From the NCBI GenBank assembly GCA_001801685.1, contig MGYJ01000005.1:1-64000 (forward strand): a DNA stretch of 64,000 nt, given 5' to 3'. This document shows, piece by piece, positions 1 to 8,754 of this stretch. Position numbers and translations under genes: made by a program. Under the pieces are notes generated by a model that searched no databases, was not told the DNA's origin, and saw only the letters and a program-made list of their open reading frames with translations. Positions within the stretch are counted from its first letter, which is position 1, and the number at the start of each line of letters is the position of its first letter. Origin of the DNA: Gammaproteobacteria bacterium RIFCSPHIGHO2_12_FULL_63_22 (GTDB lineage Bacteria; Pseudomonadota; Gammaproteobacteria; Xanthomonadales; Xanthomonadaceae).

Positions 1-772
1 TCTCGATGTCCGGCATGATCACCAGGTGGTTGACGATCGGGTTCGGCGATTCGGCCGCGATGATGCCGGGCTCGGTCACGCCGATGTAGCGATTGTTGTT
101 GCGGCGCTGCTTGGCGTGGGCGATGGTCGCGCCCTTCATCGGACCCTTCATCGCGCCCGGGCCGCAGCCCGTGCAGATGTCCAGCCGGCGCAGGCCCAGT
201 TCGTAGCCCACCTTCTTGGTGTAGTCGTACTCGTCGCGGCCGATCGAGTGGCCGCCCCAACAGACCACCAGGTTCGGGTCCATGTGCGGGCGCAGGACGC
301 GAGCGTTGCGCAGGATCTCGAACACGGCGCCGGTGATGCCATCACTGGTGTCGAGGTCGAACTTGTCGCTGCCATAGATTTCCATCGCCACGTAGGCGAT
401 GTCGCGCACGACGGCGTACAGCAGTTCGGCGACGCCGCGGATGATCTCGCCATCCACGAACGCCAAGGCCGGCGCGCTGATCAATTCGATCTTGATGCCA
501 CGATCCTGCTGGTGCACCTGGATGTCGAAATCCGGATACCGCTGCTGGGCGGCACGCGGGTCGTCGGAGTCGCTGCCCGTGGTCAGCACAGCCAGCGCGC
601 AACGGCGCAACAGCTCGTGCAGGCCACCGCTGGAGGCATCGCGCAGGCGCGCGATCTCGGCGCGGGAAAGGATGTCCAAGCCGCCACGCGGGGAAATCCG
701 CGCATTCACGGTGGGAAGGGGTGCTATCGGCTGGGCGCCGTTCTCGTTTTCGTCTGCTTCGTTCATGGCCAT
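1..772 (-). CDS. ppnN: PpnN/YgdH-type nucleotide 5'-monophosphate nucleosidase, 5' part
   Basis: LOG-family nucleosidase that hydrolyses purine and pyrimidine 5'-monophosphates to free base and ribose 5-phosphate in the cytoplasm. The window holds the first 257 codons; the 3' end lies beyond base 1. Reading the minus strand from ATG 772 gives a PpnN-type N-terminal domain, then segments such as MEIYGSDKFDL and VCWGGHSIGRDEYDYTKK, then the start of the Rossmann LOG domain with CTGCGPGAMKGPMKGA. The family's PGG-GT-E active-site motif would lie outside the window. A second in-frame ATG lies two codons downstream (766). A GGAAGG lies about 14 bases before ATG 772. In E. coli the enzyme is gated by (p)ppGpp; that is family knowledge and not seen here. 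Confidence 0.88.
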   Translation of the reverse strand, partial: MAMNEADENENGAQPIAPLPTVNARISPRGGLDILSRAEIARLRDASSGGLHELLRRCALAVLTTGSDSDDPRAAQQRYPDFDIQVHQQDRGIKIELISAPALAFVDGEIIRGVAELLYAVVRDIAYVAMEIYGSDKFDLDTSDGITGAVFEILRNARVLRPHMDPNLVVCWGGHSIGRDEYDYTKKVGYELGLRRLDICTGCGPGAMKGPMKGATIAHAKQRRNNNRYIGVTEPGIIAAESPNPIVNHLVIMPDIE

Positions 773-790
773 ATCTTGCGTCTTGCCTTC

Positions 791-825
791 CAAAAAAGAA
801 AACGGCCGGTGTTTCCACCGGCCGT
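791..825 (-). terminator. Rho-independent terminator of the Oar-like receptor gene
   Basis: A perfect 10-bp stem (802-811 pairing with 816-825) with a 4-base loop. On the minus strand it is followed by a T-rich run (positions 801-792). It sits 24 bases past the stop codon of the receptor at 849, between it and ppnN, so ppnN probably has its own promoter. Confidence 0.85.
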
Positions 826-848
826 CGCCTGTTGCAATGTGGCCTGGA

Positions 849-3800
849 TCAGAACTCGTACTTGAACGTCGCCAGGACCGACCAGCGGGATACGCCGGTA
901 TTACCCTTGTCGTTGTTGTTCTCCTGGATCGCCGGCTGGTCGAACGCGCCGGTCCAGTTGTACACGTACTTGCCGATGTCGTCCGCGCCGCAGGGAGCGG
1001 TCGGGCTGGTGCCGGCGGCCTTGCAGATGCCGGACAGGGACGCGACGCGGGCCGTGGTGAAGAAGCCGTAGTCTTCGATCAGGCCCCAATCCTTGTTGAA
1101 CAGGTTGCCGATGTTATTGATGTCGAGCGAGATCGAGGACTTGTGGCCCTCGAAGAAGCCCGGCAGCTCCTGGCTGATGCGCACGTCGAAGTTGTGGGTG
1201 AAGCCCGCGCGCATGGAGTTGGCAGGCACCACGCGACCGGCGTAGCGCTTGATCTCCGGGTGCGTATCGAGCCAGGAGAAGAAGGAGGCTTCCATCGCCG
1301 CGCCGCCCGAGAACACCACGTCGTTCGGGCCGGCAGGCACGTAGAACAGGTCCACGAAGCTCGAGTTGCCGTCGCCGTTGGCGTCGTTGCGGAACACAAG
1401 GCTGTACGGACGGCCCGAGCGGCCTTCATAGAACAGGCCTACCTTGGTCTTGTAGTCACCGAAGAACGCGTGCTGCCAGTTCACCGTGCCGGTAAAGCGG
1501 TCGCGGATGGCGTAGCGCGAGTTGTAGGCCACTTCCTCGTTTGCGTCGAAGACGAGCTGGCCATTCCAGTTCGAGTTGTTGATCGAGCTGGTCAGGGGGC
1601 TGACCTCGGTGGCTTCCGTGTAGGTGTAGAAGGCGCTCCAGGACCAGTCGCCCTTCATCGGCCGGTCGAGGCCGAAGGTGATCTGCGTGCTGGCGCCCTT
1701 GTCGGTGTTGCGCACCAGCAGCGAGTCGCCCACGCCGACCGGACGGCGGAACTTGGTACCGGTGAAGGTCGCGATGCCGGTACCGGCGTTGGGGGCCGTG
1801 CCCGGGTTCCAGAACAGGTCGCGACCGTCCTGGCCGACCAACGTGACTCCGTCGCCGGCGGCGTTGTACAGGTCAAGGCGCTGCACGAAGATGCCCTTGT
1901 TGACCAGCGTGCGAACGGCCTCGGCCGAGAACACGATGCCGTCCCACGGCAGCTCGTGTTCGAACGCCAGGTTGGCCTTCCAAACTGACGGCAGCTCGAA
2001 GCCTTCCTCGATGAAGTCGACGTTCTGGCGGGCGCAGTTGTTCAGCGTCGGGGTCGGCGAGCACTGGGCCGGCGTCGGGGTGGCCGGGTAGTACGGCGGA
2101 TCCACGCTGTCGGTGAAGATCGGGCCCGGGTTCGACAGGTCATACTCGAGGTAGTTCAGGCCGGTGTTCTGGTAGGTGCCGGCGATCCACACGTTCGGCG
2201 CAGCACCCTGGAGCAAGCCGAGGCCGCCGCGCACCTGGGTCGGGCGCTCGCTGTCGAAGGTGTAGTTGAAGCCGAAGCGCGGCTGGAACAGCGCGGTGTC
2301 CGGCACCACGGTGTTGTCGTAGCCGTAGATGCCGCCGACGTAGGTGTTGCGCTTGGGCTGGTCGTCAAAGGACGGCTTGTCCCAACGCGCGCCGAGGGTG
2401 ACCGTGAGGTTGTCGGTAACGGTCCATGTGTCCTGCACAAACAGCGCCAGGTTCGACATCGAGTAGGCCGCCGGGACGTCTTCCTCGAGGTTGCCGCCCG
2501 GAACCGGCACGCGGACGATGTAGCGCGCTGGCGTGCCCGCCTGGAACGCGGCGAAGTTGGCGAACTCGTAATGTCCGTTGAGGTTGCGGCCGAAGAAATT
2601 GACGATGTCGTTGGTTTCGTAATCGAAGCCGAACTTGACCACGTGGTCGCCGACGTACCAGTTGGCGGCGCCGTAGAAGCTGTCCTGCTCGGTGTCGATC
2701 AGGTTGACGTGGCTGTTCTGCTCGGTGCCGATGAAGATCGAGTTGTTGCCGGTGTACCCGTTGATGCGGATCGACGGCAGGTCGGAGAACGTGGCGCGCT
2801 CCTGCGAGTAACCGCGGTTGGAGTACTTGAACTCGGTGGAGAAGTTCTGGCTCCAGTCGCTGAACAGCTGCACGACGGTCGAGTCATAGGTCTTGGGCAG
2901 CGCGTACCAGAAGCTGCTCAGGGAAATCGAGTTGTTGTCCAGCTCCGGGAAGCGAACCACGACCTGCTCGGTCTCGCTGTAACGCAGCGAGGCGCGGTGG
3001 TCGTCGTTGATGTTCCAGTCCAGCTTGATCGCCTTTTCCTCGATCTCGGTGTCGGCGCTGACGGGATCGAGCGTGCCGGCGTCGAAGCCCCAGACGGTCG
3101 CGGCGTTCTGCACGGCGGTCACGTCAGCCTGGCTGATGTTGCCGGTGCCGAGCGGCGTGTCGCCCAGGCCGACGCCCGGCGACGTGCGCACGTACTTCTC
3201 GTAGTTGGCGAAGAAGAACAGCTTGTCCTTGATCAGCGGGCCGCCGAAGGTGCCGCCGTAGGTGGTCTCGTCCTCGAAGCCGGTGAAGTTCACGCCGCGC
3301 AGTTCTTCGCGGACCCAGCTCTTGTCGCGGAAGGCGTAGTACAGGCTACCGTGGAACTCGTTGGTGCCCGACTTGGTGACCGCGTTGACGACCGCGCCGA
3401 CGCCGCCGGCGATGGTGACGTCATAGTCGGCCACGGCGATGTTGATCGCCTCGATGGCGTCCACCGAGACCGGCTGGCGCTCGGTCGGCAGGTTGTTGGA
3501 CTCCAGGCCGAAGGGGTCGCCGGCGCCCACACCGTCGATCTTGATGGAGTTGTAGCGCGAGTTCTGGCCACCGGCCGAGATCGCGCCGTCGGCCTTGCTC
3601 ACCTGCGTGATGCGCGGATCGAGGCGGATGTAGTCCTGGATGTTGCGGGTCGACGAGGGCAGGTTCTCGATGTCAGCGCGGCTGACGTTGGTCGTGGTAC
3701 CCATCGCGGTCGGGCTGAACACACCGGCGGTGCCGACGACCTGGACGGTATCCAGGGTGGTGGCCGCGGTGCCGAGGGTGGCGTCGACGTTGCCGGTCTC

Positions 3801-4112
3801 GGCCAGGGCCAGGTACACGCCGCTGCGCGTCTCGGTCTTGCCGTCCTTGGTGATCGTGATCGTGTAAGGGCCGCCGGTGCGCAGGCCGCGCGACAGGTAG
3901 CGGCCATCGGCGCCGGTGACCGCCTGGCTGGCGGTGCCCGACTCGCTATGGACGATGGTCACTTGCGCGCCGGCAACGGGCTGTCCCGAAGCATCGCTGA
4001 CGCGGCCGCCGACGGCGGACGAAGTGTTCTGCGCGAAGGCAGGAGCGGCGGCGAGCGCGATGGCCAGTCCGAGGGCCAACTTCGACAGCCGGACCTGATT
4101 GCGATTGATCAT
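849..4112 (-). CDS. Oar-like TonB-dependent outer-membrane receptor
   Basis: Predicted 1087-residue outer-membrane receptor. It has a signal peptide (about residues 1-27, cut after APAFA), then a carboxypeptidase-regulatory-like beta-sandwich (about 30-110, GGRVSDASGQPVAGAQV). A plug follows (about 120-240, with NLPSSTRNIQDYIRLDPR), and then a long beta-barrel ending in the aromatic signature VLATFKYEF. This domain order is typical of the Oar class, which is larger than classical siderophore receptors and abundant in Xanthomonadaceae; substrates are mostly unknown. I chose ATG 4112 because it opens directly onto the signal peptide. The frame stays open to 4247 but that stretch looks non-coding. 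The gene is monocistronic, with a 248-base leader/promoter region upstream and a strong terminator downstream. Confidence 0.9.
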   Translation of the reverse strand: MINRNQVRLSKLALGLAIALAAAPAFAQNTSSAVGGRVSDASGQPVAGAQVTIVHSESGTASQAVTGADGRYLSRGLRTGGPYTITITKDGKTETRSGVYLALAETGNVDATLGTAATTLDTVQVVGTAGVFSPTAMGTTTNVSRADIENLPSSTRNIQDYIRLDPRITQVSKADGAISAGGQNSRYNSIKIDGVGAGDPFGLESNNLPTERQPVSVDAIEAINIAVADYDVTIAGGVGAVVNAVTKSGTNEFHGSLYYAFRDKSWVREELRGVNFTGFEDETTYGGTFGGPLIKDKLFFFANYEKYVRTSPGVGLGDTPLGTGNISQADVTAVQNAATVWGFDAGTLDPVSADTEIEEKAIKLDWNINDDHRASLRYSETEQVVVRFPELDNNSISLSSFWYALPKTYDSTVVQLFSDWSQNFSTEFKYSNRGYSQERATFSDLPSIRINGYTGNNSIFIGTEQNSHVNLIDTEQDSFYGAANWYVGDHVVKFGFDYETNDIVNFFGRNLNGHYEFANFAAFQAGTPARYIVRVPVPGGNLEEDVPAAYSMSNLALFVQDTWTVTDNLTVTLGARWDKPSFDDQPKRNTYVGGIYGYDNTVVPDTALFQPRFGFNYTFDSERPTQVRGGLGLLQGAAPNVWIAGTYQNTGLNYLEYDLSNPGPIFTDSVDPPYYPATPTPAQCSPTPTLNNCARQNVDFIEEGFELPSVWKANLAFEHELPWDGIVFSAEAVRTLVNKGIFVQRLDLYNAAGDGVTLVGQDGRDLFWNPGTAPNAGTGIATFTGTKFRRPVGVGDSLLVRNTDKGASTQITFGLDRPMKGDWSWSAFYTYTEATEVSPLTSSINNSNWNGQLVFDANEEVAYNSRYAIRDRFTGTVNWQHAFFGDYKTKVGLFYEGRSGRPYSLVFRNDANGDGNSSFVDLFYVPAGPNDVVFSGGAAMEASFFSWLDTHPEIKRYAGRVVPANSMRAGFTHNFDVRISQELPGFFEGHKSSISLDINNIGNLFNKDWGLIEDYGFFTTARVASLSGICKAAGTSPTAPCGADDIGKYVYNWTGAFDQPAIQENNNDKGNTGVSRWSVLATFKYEF

Positions 4113-4360
4113 GGTGAGTACCCTGAGTAATGGAAAATTTGGTTTGTCGGCACGGTTGCCGACTCGTCTCTCGAGCGTCCTTGCGCGGCGTCCTTCCGCA
4201 GTTCGTCGCAATGCCATTCCAGGCACTTTTGGGAAGCCACAGCGCAATGCTCAGTCCCGTCCCCAGGTCACCCTGAGCAGTAACGGGACTTTAACACGGT
4301 AGCCGGGGTCCATGACAGTCAGGTGACCGTCACAAATTGGATTTTCCGTGGGCTTTTTTA

Positions 4361-4966
4361 TTAGCCGACGGAGGCTTGCGCGCGCAGGCTGGCGGCAATG
4401 CCATCCATCAGCATCTGGACCGAAATCGCGACCAGCAGCATGCCCATCAGGCGCTCCACCGCGACCAGGAAGGCCTGGCCCAGCACCTTGTAAAGGCGGG
4501 TGGCCGAGAACAGGATCACCGCCGTGGCCAGCCAGGCCAGGAACAAGGCCAGGCTCCAGTCGGCCATGCGGTCGGGCTCCTGGCTGCCAAGCAGCATTAC
4601 CGAGGCCATGCCCGAGGGGCCGGCGACCAGCGGGATCGCCAACGGCACGATGAAAGGTTCGCCGCCGGGGGTCTCCCCGAACATGCCTTCAGGGCTGGGG
4701 AAGATCATCTTCAGCCCGATCAGGAACAGCACTATGCCGCCGGCGATGGACACCGATTCCTGGCGCAGGTGCATCAGTTCGAGAACGTAGCTGCCGCCCC
4801 AAAGGAAGGCGAACAGCACGCCCAACGCGATCAGCATCTCGCGCAACAGCACGATGCGGCGGCGGGCCGGCGTCAGCGGCTTCAGGATGCTCAGGAAAAC
4901 CGGGATGTTGCCCAGTGGGTCCAGGATCAGGAACAGCAGCAGCGCGGTGGAGATGGTGCTGGTCAA
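4361..4966 (-). CDS. MarC family integral membrane protein
   Basis: 201-residue inner-membrane protein of the MarC/YhgN family (NAAT class) with about six hydrophobic helices. The N-terminal helix LLLFLILDPLGNIPVF carries the family's DP-GN-P motif, and a second half contains PLVAGPSGMASVMLL. The physiological substrate of MarC proteins is not settled; E. coli MarC is not itself a multidrug pump. The only start matching family length is TTG 4966, whose last two bases overlap the TGA of the upstream SDR gene (TTGA), so translation is probably coupled. Third gene of the grxD-SDR-MarC operon. Confidence 0.85.
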   Translation of the reverse strand: MTSTISTALLLFLILDPLGNIPVFLSILKPLTPARRRIVLLREMLIALGVLFAFLWGGSYVLELMHLRQESVSIAGGIVLFLIGLKMIFPSPEGMFGETPGGEPFIVPLAIPLVAGPSGMASVMLLGSQEPDRMADWSLALFLAWLATAVILFSATRLYKVLGQAFLVAVERLMGMLLVAISVQMLMDGIAASLRAQASVG

Positions 4967-5718
4967 GGGGCCAGGTCCAGGGTAACCACCTGCCCGCGGC
5001 TCTCTATGCCCTGGGCCGACAAAAGCCGGACACAGGCCCCTGCGTACTGGTCGGGCGACGGAACACGGGACGCGGCTTCTTCCACGTAGGCACGGCTGCG
5101 GATGGTGGTGCGCATCGGCCCCGGCTGCAGGGCGCTGACGCGGACCGTACTGCGGTCCGTCTCGTCGTGCAGCACACGCACCAGGCCCAACAGGCCGGCC
5201 TTGGCGACGCCATAGGTGCCCCAGTAGGCCCGGTTGACCCGGGACAGGTCGTCCACGACGAACACCACGGCGCTGTCGGCCGCCTTGCGCAGCAGCGGCA
5301 GGCAGGCCTGGGTAAGCAGCCAGGGCGCGGTCAGGTTGACATGCAAGTTGCGCACGAACTCCTCCGGCGGCGTGGCTTCCAGCGGCTTGAGGCCGGTGAA
5401 CTCGGCCGCGCAATGCAGGATGCCGTGCAGCCCGCCCAGCTCTGATTCAATTGTCGACGCGAGTTGCTCGTAGTCCGCCGGATCGGCGCCCGCCAGATCC
5501 AGTGGATACAGGGCCGGGGTCGGGCCCAACGCCTTCACGGCGTCGTAGGTGCGGCTGAGCTTGGGCACCTTGCGGCCCAGCAGGACCACCGTGGCTCCGG
5601 CTTGCGCGCAGGCCTTGGCCGCGGCCTCACCCAGGCCGCCATAGGCGCCCGTCACCAGGATGACGCGATCCGACAACGCCAGCGAGCCGGTCGCCAGCGG
5701 GGCAGACGGCGAACTCAT
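4963..5718 (-). CDS. SDR family oxidoreductase (YciK-like)
   Basis: 251-residue cytoplasmic short-chain dehydrogenase. The Rossmann glycine motif is TGAYGGLGEAAAKA (about residues 20-33), and the NNAG-equivalent stretch reads HCAAEF. The catalytic Tyr and Lys appear as YGVAKAG, and PGPMRTTI lies in the C-terminal part. Of known SDRs it most resembles the YciK group, whose physiological substrate is unknown. ATG 5718 overlaps the grxD stop as ATGA, and its own stop overlaps the MarC start, so the three genes form one translationally coupled unit. Confidence 0.85.
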   Translation of the reverse strand: MSSPSAPLATGSLALSDRVILVTGAYGGLGEAAAKACAQAGATVVLLGRKVPKLSRTYDAVKALGPTPALYPLDLAGADPADYEQLASTIESELGGLHGILHCAAEFTGLKPLEATPPEEFVRNLHVNLTAPWLLTQACLPLLRKAADSAVVFVVDDLSRVNRAYWGTYGVAKAGLLGLVRVLHDETDRSTVRVSALQPGPMRTTIRSRAYVEEAASRVPSPDQYAGACVRLLSAQGIESRGQVVTLDLAP

Positions 5719-6038
5719 GCGGCTTTCTGCGCCTCGGCCACCATGCGCGCCAGCTCGCCGCTTTCGAACAGTTCGACCGTGATGTCGCAGCCGCCGATGA
5801 ACTCGCCATTGATGAACAACTGCGGGAAGGTCGGCCAGTCGGAAAACCGCGGCAGGTCGGCGCGGATTTCCGGATCCTGCAGCACGTTGACGGAATGGAT
5901 CTGCGCGCCGGCCTGCTTCAGGACCTGGCTGGCCCGGCTGGAGAAACCACACATCGGGAACTGCGGCGTGCCCTTCATGAATAGCACCACCGGATGGCCT
6001 TCCACCTCGGTCCGGATGCGGTCGATCGTTGCACTCAT
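5715..6038 (-). CDS. grxD: Monothiol glutaredoxin Grx4/GrxD
   Basis: 107-residue monothiol glutaredoxin with the CGFS active site (KGTPQFPMCGFSSRA). The glutathione-binding segments WPTFPQLFINGEFIGG and GCDI are both present. Such proteins bind a glutathione-coordinated [2Fe-2S] cluster as homodimers or with BolA and deliver it to target proteins in the cytoplasm. ATG 6038 matches the family start (MSATIDRIR). It is the first gene of an operon with the SDR and MarC genes, and is divergent from sodB across a 110-base spacer, which places Fe-S trafficking beside superoxide defence. Confidence 0.94.
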   Translation of the reverse strand: MSATIDRIRTEVEGHPVVLFMKGTPQFPMCGFSSRASQVLKQAGAQIHSVNVLQDPEIRADLPRFSDWPTFPQLFINGEFIGGCDITVELFESGELARMVAEAQKAA

Positions 6039-6088
6039 CACTACTCTCCATTCACGCGCGGGAACGGATGCCCGGCGTAGCTTCAGGC

Positions 6089-6098
6089 TAGAATTATA
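6089..6098. promoter_or_regulatory. Divergent -10 region between grxD and sodB
   Basis: On the minus strand positions 6098-6093 read TATAAT, a perfect -10 box for grxD. On the plus strand 6089-6094 read TAGAAT, a plausible -10 for sodB. Neither has a good -35 at 16-18 bases. The two boxes overlap, so the promoters could interfere with each other. Confidence 0.45.
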
Positions 6099-6148
6099 AG
6101 GCTTAGGCCACGCAGGGCGCGTGGTCCCCATCACCGGAAGGAATCCCC

Positions 6149-6727
6149 ATGGCTGTCGAACTGCCCCCCCTGCCCTACGATCGCACCGCGCTGGCGCCGC
6201 ACATCTCCGCCGAAACGATCGATTTCCATTACGGCAAGCACCACCAGACCTATGTCACGAATTTGAACAACCTGATCAAGGGCACCGAGTTCGACGACCT
6301 CGACCTGGAAGCCATCGTGCGCAAGGCGCAGGGCGGCATGTTCAACAACGCCGCGCAGATCTGGAACCACACGTTCTACTGGAACTGCCTGAAGCCCGAG
6401 GGCGGCGGCGAACCCACCGGGAAGTTGGGCGACGCCATTGCCAAGACCTTCGGCAGCTTCGCGGCGTTCAAGGAAGAATTCACCAAGACCGCCATCGGCA
6501 CCTTCGGATCGGGCTGGGCTTGGCTGGTGCAGCGTCCCGACGGCAGCCTCGGCCTGGTCAGCACGCCCAACGCGGCCACGCCGCTCACTGGCAGCGACAA
6601 GCCACTGCTCACCTGCGATGTCTGGGAACACGCGTACTACATCGACTATCGCAACGCGCGGCCGAAGTACGTGGAAGCGTTCTGGAACCTGGTCAATTGG
6701 GATTACGCTGCTTCGCAGATGGCGTAA
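6149..6727 (+). CDS. sodB: Iron superoxide dismutase
   Basis: 192-residue cytoplasmic Fe-type superoxide dismutase that converts superoxide to hydrogen peroxide and oxygen. Metal ligands are visible: a His in [11 protein letters not shown], a His in NHTFYW, and Asp and His in the [11 protein letters not shown] signature. The length and the [13 protein letters not shown] segment are typical of the Fe rather than the Mn enzyme. The start follows an AAGGAA ribosome-binding site. Monocistronic, convergent with purK. Confidence 0.96.
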   Translation: MAVELPPLPYDRTALAPHISAETIDFHYGKHHQTYVTNLNNLIKGTEFDDLDLEAIVRKAQGGMFNNAAQIWNHTFYWNCLKPEGGGEPTGKLGDAIAKTFGSFAAFKEEFTKTAIGTFGSGWAWLVQRPDGSLGLVSTPNAATPLTGSDKPLLTCDVWEHAYYIDYRNARPKYVEAFWNLVNWDYAASQMA

Positions 6728-6743
6728 GCGCAGGGCCTTGACG

Positions 6744-6764
6744 GCCGGGCCTCCGTCGCCCGGC
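6744..6764. terminator. Hairpin between convergent sodB and purK
   Basis: A perfect 7-bp GC stem (6744-6750 with 6758-6764) and 7-base loop in the 38-base gap between two convergent genes. There is no T-run on either side, so it is at best a weak or factor-assisted terminator. Confidence 0.35.
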
Positions 6765-6765
6765 A

Positions 6766-7911
6766 TCAACCCTGCGAGAGTCGATCCAGCACCGGCTGCA
6801 CCTGGCCGGTGCGTTCCAATGCGTCGCCCACCCGCACCAATGCCTCGGCCAACTCGGCGCGTGTCCCGGCCCGCAAGGTCGCGTGGCCGACCTTGCGGCC
6901 CACGCGGGACGTCTTGCCGTAATCGTGCCAATGCCCGCAAGCCTCGGCCAGGATCGGTTCCGCCGATGGCAGGCGGCCGATCCAGTTGAGCATGCACGAC
7001 TCGCCGATGCTGCGCGTATTGCCCAAGGGCAAGCCCAGCACTGCGCGAAGATGATTCTCGAACTGCGATGTCTCGGCGCCCTCGATGGTCCAGTGGCCGG
7101 AGTTGTGCACCCGCGGCGCCATCTCGTTGGCCAGCAAGCGGCCTTCATGCACGAACAACTCCAGCGCGAACACGCCGACGTAGTCCAGTGCTTCGGCGAC
7201 GCGTCGCGCATTGGCGATCGCCGCCGCGGCCAATGCCTCATCCACCGTTGCGGGCGCGAGGCTGGCGGACAGCACGCCGCTTTCGTGCCAGTTTTCGGTG
7301 ATCGGCCAGGCGCGGAACTCGCCGTCCTTGCCGCGCACGGCCACCACCGACAACTCGCGCTGGAAAGGCACGAACGCTTCGAGGATGAGCCCGACCGAAC
7401 TTGCCTGCGATCCCAGCGATTCCCACGCCGCATCGATGTCAGCCTGCGACTTGATTCGGAACTGGCCCTTGCCGTCGTATCCCAGGCGTCGCGTCTTCAG
7501 GATGGCGGGCATGCCGATTTTTTCGATGGCGGCGAGCAGGCTGTCGCGGGAATCGATGTCGACGAAATCAGGCGTGCCGATCCCCAGTTCCCGGAACAGG
7601 GATTTTTCGGCGAGGCGATCCTGTGCAATCGCAAGCGCACGCGGACTGGGGAACACGGGAATGCGCTCGGCCAGCCACTGCGCCGATTCGGCCGGCACGT
7701 TTTCGAAATCGAAGGTCGCCACGTCAATGCGCGAGGCGAATTCGGCAAGCGCCGGCTGGTCGCGGTAGTCGGCTTGCAGGCTCGGCACGAATTGCGCAGC
7801 ACAGGCATCGGCCGTGCTGTCGAGCACCAGGAAGCGCAAGCCCAGTGGCGCGCCGGAAAGCGCGAGCATGCGGGCCAGTTGCCCGCCGCCAAGAATGCCT
7901 ACGGTGGTCAC
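6766..7911 (-). CDS. purK: N5-carboxyaminoimidazole ribonucleotide synthase PurK
   Basis: 381-residue ATP-grasp enzyme of de novo purine synthesis that converts AIR, bicarbonate and ATP to N5-CAIR, the substrate of PurE. The N-terminal Rossmann motif is [13 protein letters not shown]. The ATP-grasp core includes [13 protein letters not shown] and [14 protein letters not shown]. The start is GTG 7911, whose last two bases form part of the purE stop (GTGA overlap). This gives the conserved purE-purK order and coupled translation. Confidence 0.95.
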   Translation of the reverse strand: MTTVGILGGGQLARMLALSGAPLGLRFLVLDSTADACAAQFVPSLQADYRDQPALAEFASRIDVATFDFENVPAESAQWLAERIPVFPSPRALAIAQDRLAEKSLFRELGIGTPDFVDIDSRDSLLAAIEKIGMPAILKTRRLGYDGKGQFRIKSQADIDAAWESLGSQASSVGLILEAFVPFQRELSVVAVRGKDGEFRAWPITENWHESGVLSASLAPATVDEALAAAAIANARRVAEALDYVGVFALELFVHEGRLLANEMAPRVHNSGHWTIEGAETSQFENHLRAVLGLPLGNTRSIGESCMLNWIGRLPSAEPILAEACGHWHDYGKTSRVGRKVGHATLRAGTRAELAEALVRVGDALERTGQVQPVLDRLSQG

Positions 7912-8411
7912 GCTGGCCGCGGGTCCAGCTGATCCAGCACGTCCTGGGTCTGCCGGGCGCGGAAGGCTTCCAGCGCATGGGCGACTTCGACATTCGTCAA
8001 TGCAAGGATGGCCGCCGCGAACAATCCGGCATTGGCCGCACCGGCAGCGCCAATGGCGAACGTTGCCACCGGAATACCTGCGGGCATTTGCGCGATGGAC
8101 AACAAGGAATCGAGTCCATTCAGCGCCTTGCTCTGCACCGGCACGCCAAGCACGGGCAGCCGTGTCTTTGCCGCCAGCATGCCGGGCAGGTGCGCCGCGC
8201 CGCCGGCACCGGCGATGATCACCCGGATGCCGCGCGTGGCCGCCGTCTCGGCGTATTGGAACAACAGGTCGGGGGTGCGGTGAGCCGACACCACCTGCAC
8301 GTCGCAACGGATGCCCATTTCTTCCAGGCGGGCGACCGCATGCTGCATGGTGTCCCAGTCGTTGCGGGACCCCATGACGACTCCGACGGTGGGCGCAGTG
8401 CTTGTGCTCAT
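7908..8411 (-). CDS. purE: N5-carboxyaminoimidazole ribonucleotide mutase PurE (class I)
   Basis: 167-residue cytoplasmic mutase that turns N5-CAIR into CAIR. The substrate-binding motif [12 protein letters not shown], the VSAHRTPD segment with the conserved His, and [11 protein letters not shown] are all present. ATG 8411 is chosen; ATG 8429 (six codons earlier) is possible, and neither has a clear Shine-Dalgarno. First gene of the purEK operon and divergent from the Trm112 gene. Confidence 0.95.
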   Translation of the reverse strand: MSTSTAPTVGVVMGSRNDWDTMQHAVARLEEMGIRCDVQVVSAHRTPDLLFQYAETAATRGIRVIIAGAGGAAHLPGMLAAKTRLPVLGVPVQSKALNGLDSLLSIAQMPAGIPVATFAIGAAGAANAGLFAAAILALTNVEVAHALEAFRARQTQDVLDQLDPRPA

Positions 8412-8448
8412 GGCAGGTCCATGGTCCACCGAACGGGGCGAAGCGCGT

Positions 8449-8454
8449 ATTCTA
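8449..8454 (-). promoter_or_regulatory. Putative -10 box for purEK
   Basis: TAGAAT on the minus strand, 38 bases upstream of the purE start in the 74-base divergent spacer. No convincing -35 and no recognisable PurR operator were seen. Confidence 0.35.
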
Positions 8455-8485
8455 GACGCATCCCACGGCTGACTCTACGACCCCA

Positions 8486-8752
8486 ATGGACCGCAAGCTG
8501 CTCGACATCCTTTGCTGCCCCGTCACCAAGCAGCCATTGGCACTGCTGGACAAGGCCGAACTGGCCGCGTTGAACGAAGCGATCGCCGCCGGCGGCCTGC
8601 AGCGGGCCGATGGCAGCGCGCAATCGGAACCGGTCAGCGAAGGCCTGGTCACTCGCGACCACCAGACCCTTTACAGAATCGACGACGGCATACCGGTGCT
8701 GCTGGCGGACGAGGCCATCGCAACGGCCACGATCCCCGGCTTTCCACGCTGA
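8486..8752 (+). CDS. Trm112 family protein (YcaR-like)
   Basis: 88-residue cytoplasmic Trm112-like protein beginning with the family signature LLDILCCPVTKQPL and ending in a YRIDDGIPVLL segment. In eukaryotes and archaea Trm112 activates methyltransferases; in proteobacteria the role is unclear, and the gene often lies near kdsB/lpxK or nucleotide genes. Only the first Cys pair of the zinc ribbon (CCP) is evident. The stop is followed two bases later by the GTG start proposed for nadC, so the two are likely co-transcribed. Confidence 0.88.
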   Translation: MDRKLLDILCCPVTKQPLALLDKAELAALNEAIAAGGLQRADGSAQSEPVSEGLVTRDHQTLYRIDDGIPVLLADEAIATATIPGFPR

Positions 8753-8754
8753 TC

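Noticed and set aside
399-1988. Long plus-strand open frame antisense to the Oar-like receptor and ppnN
   Set aside because: It crosses two genes and has no family resemblance; composition is that of a GC-rich antisense frame. The minus-strand proteins are recognisable throughout.
2571-4130. 519-codon plus-strand frame inside the receptor gene
   Set aside because: Antisense shadow of the signal peptide, plug and barrel coding; highly repetitive Val/Asp/Arg content and no domain.
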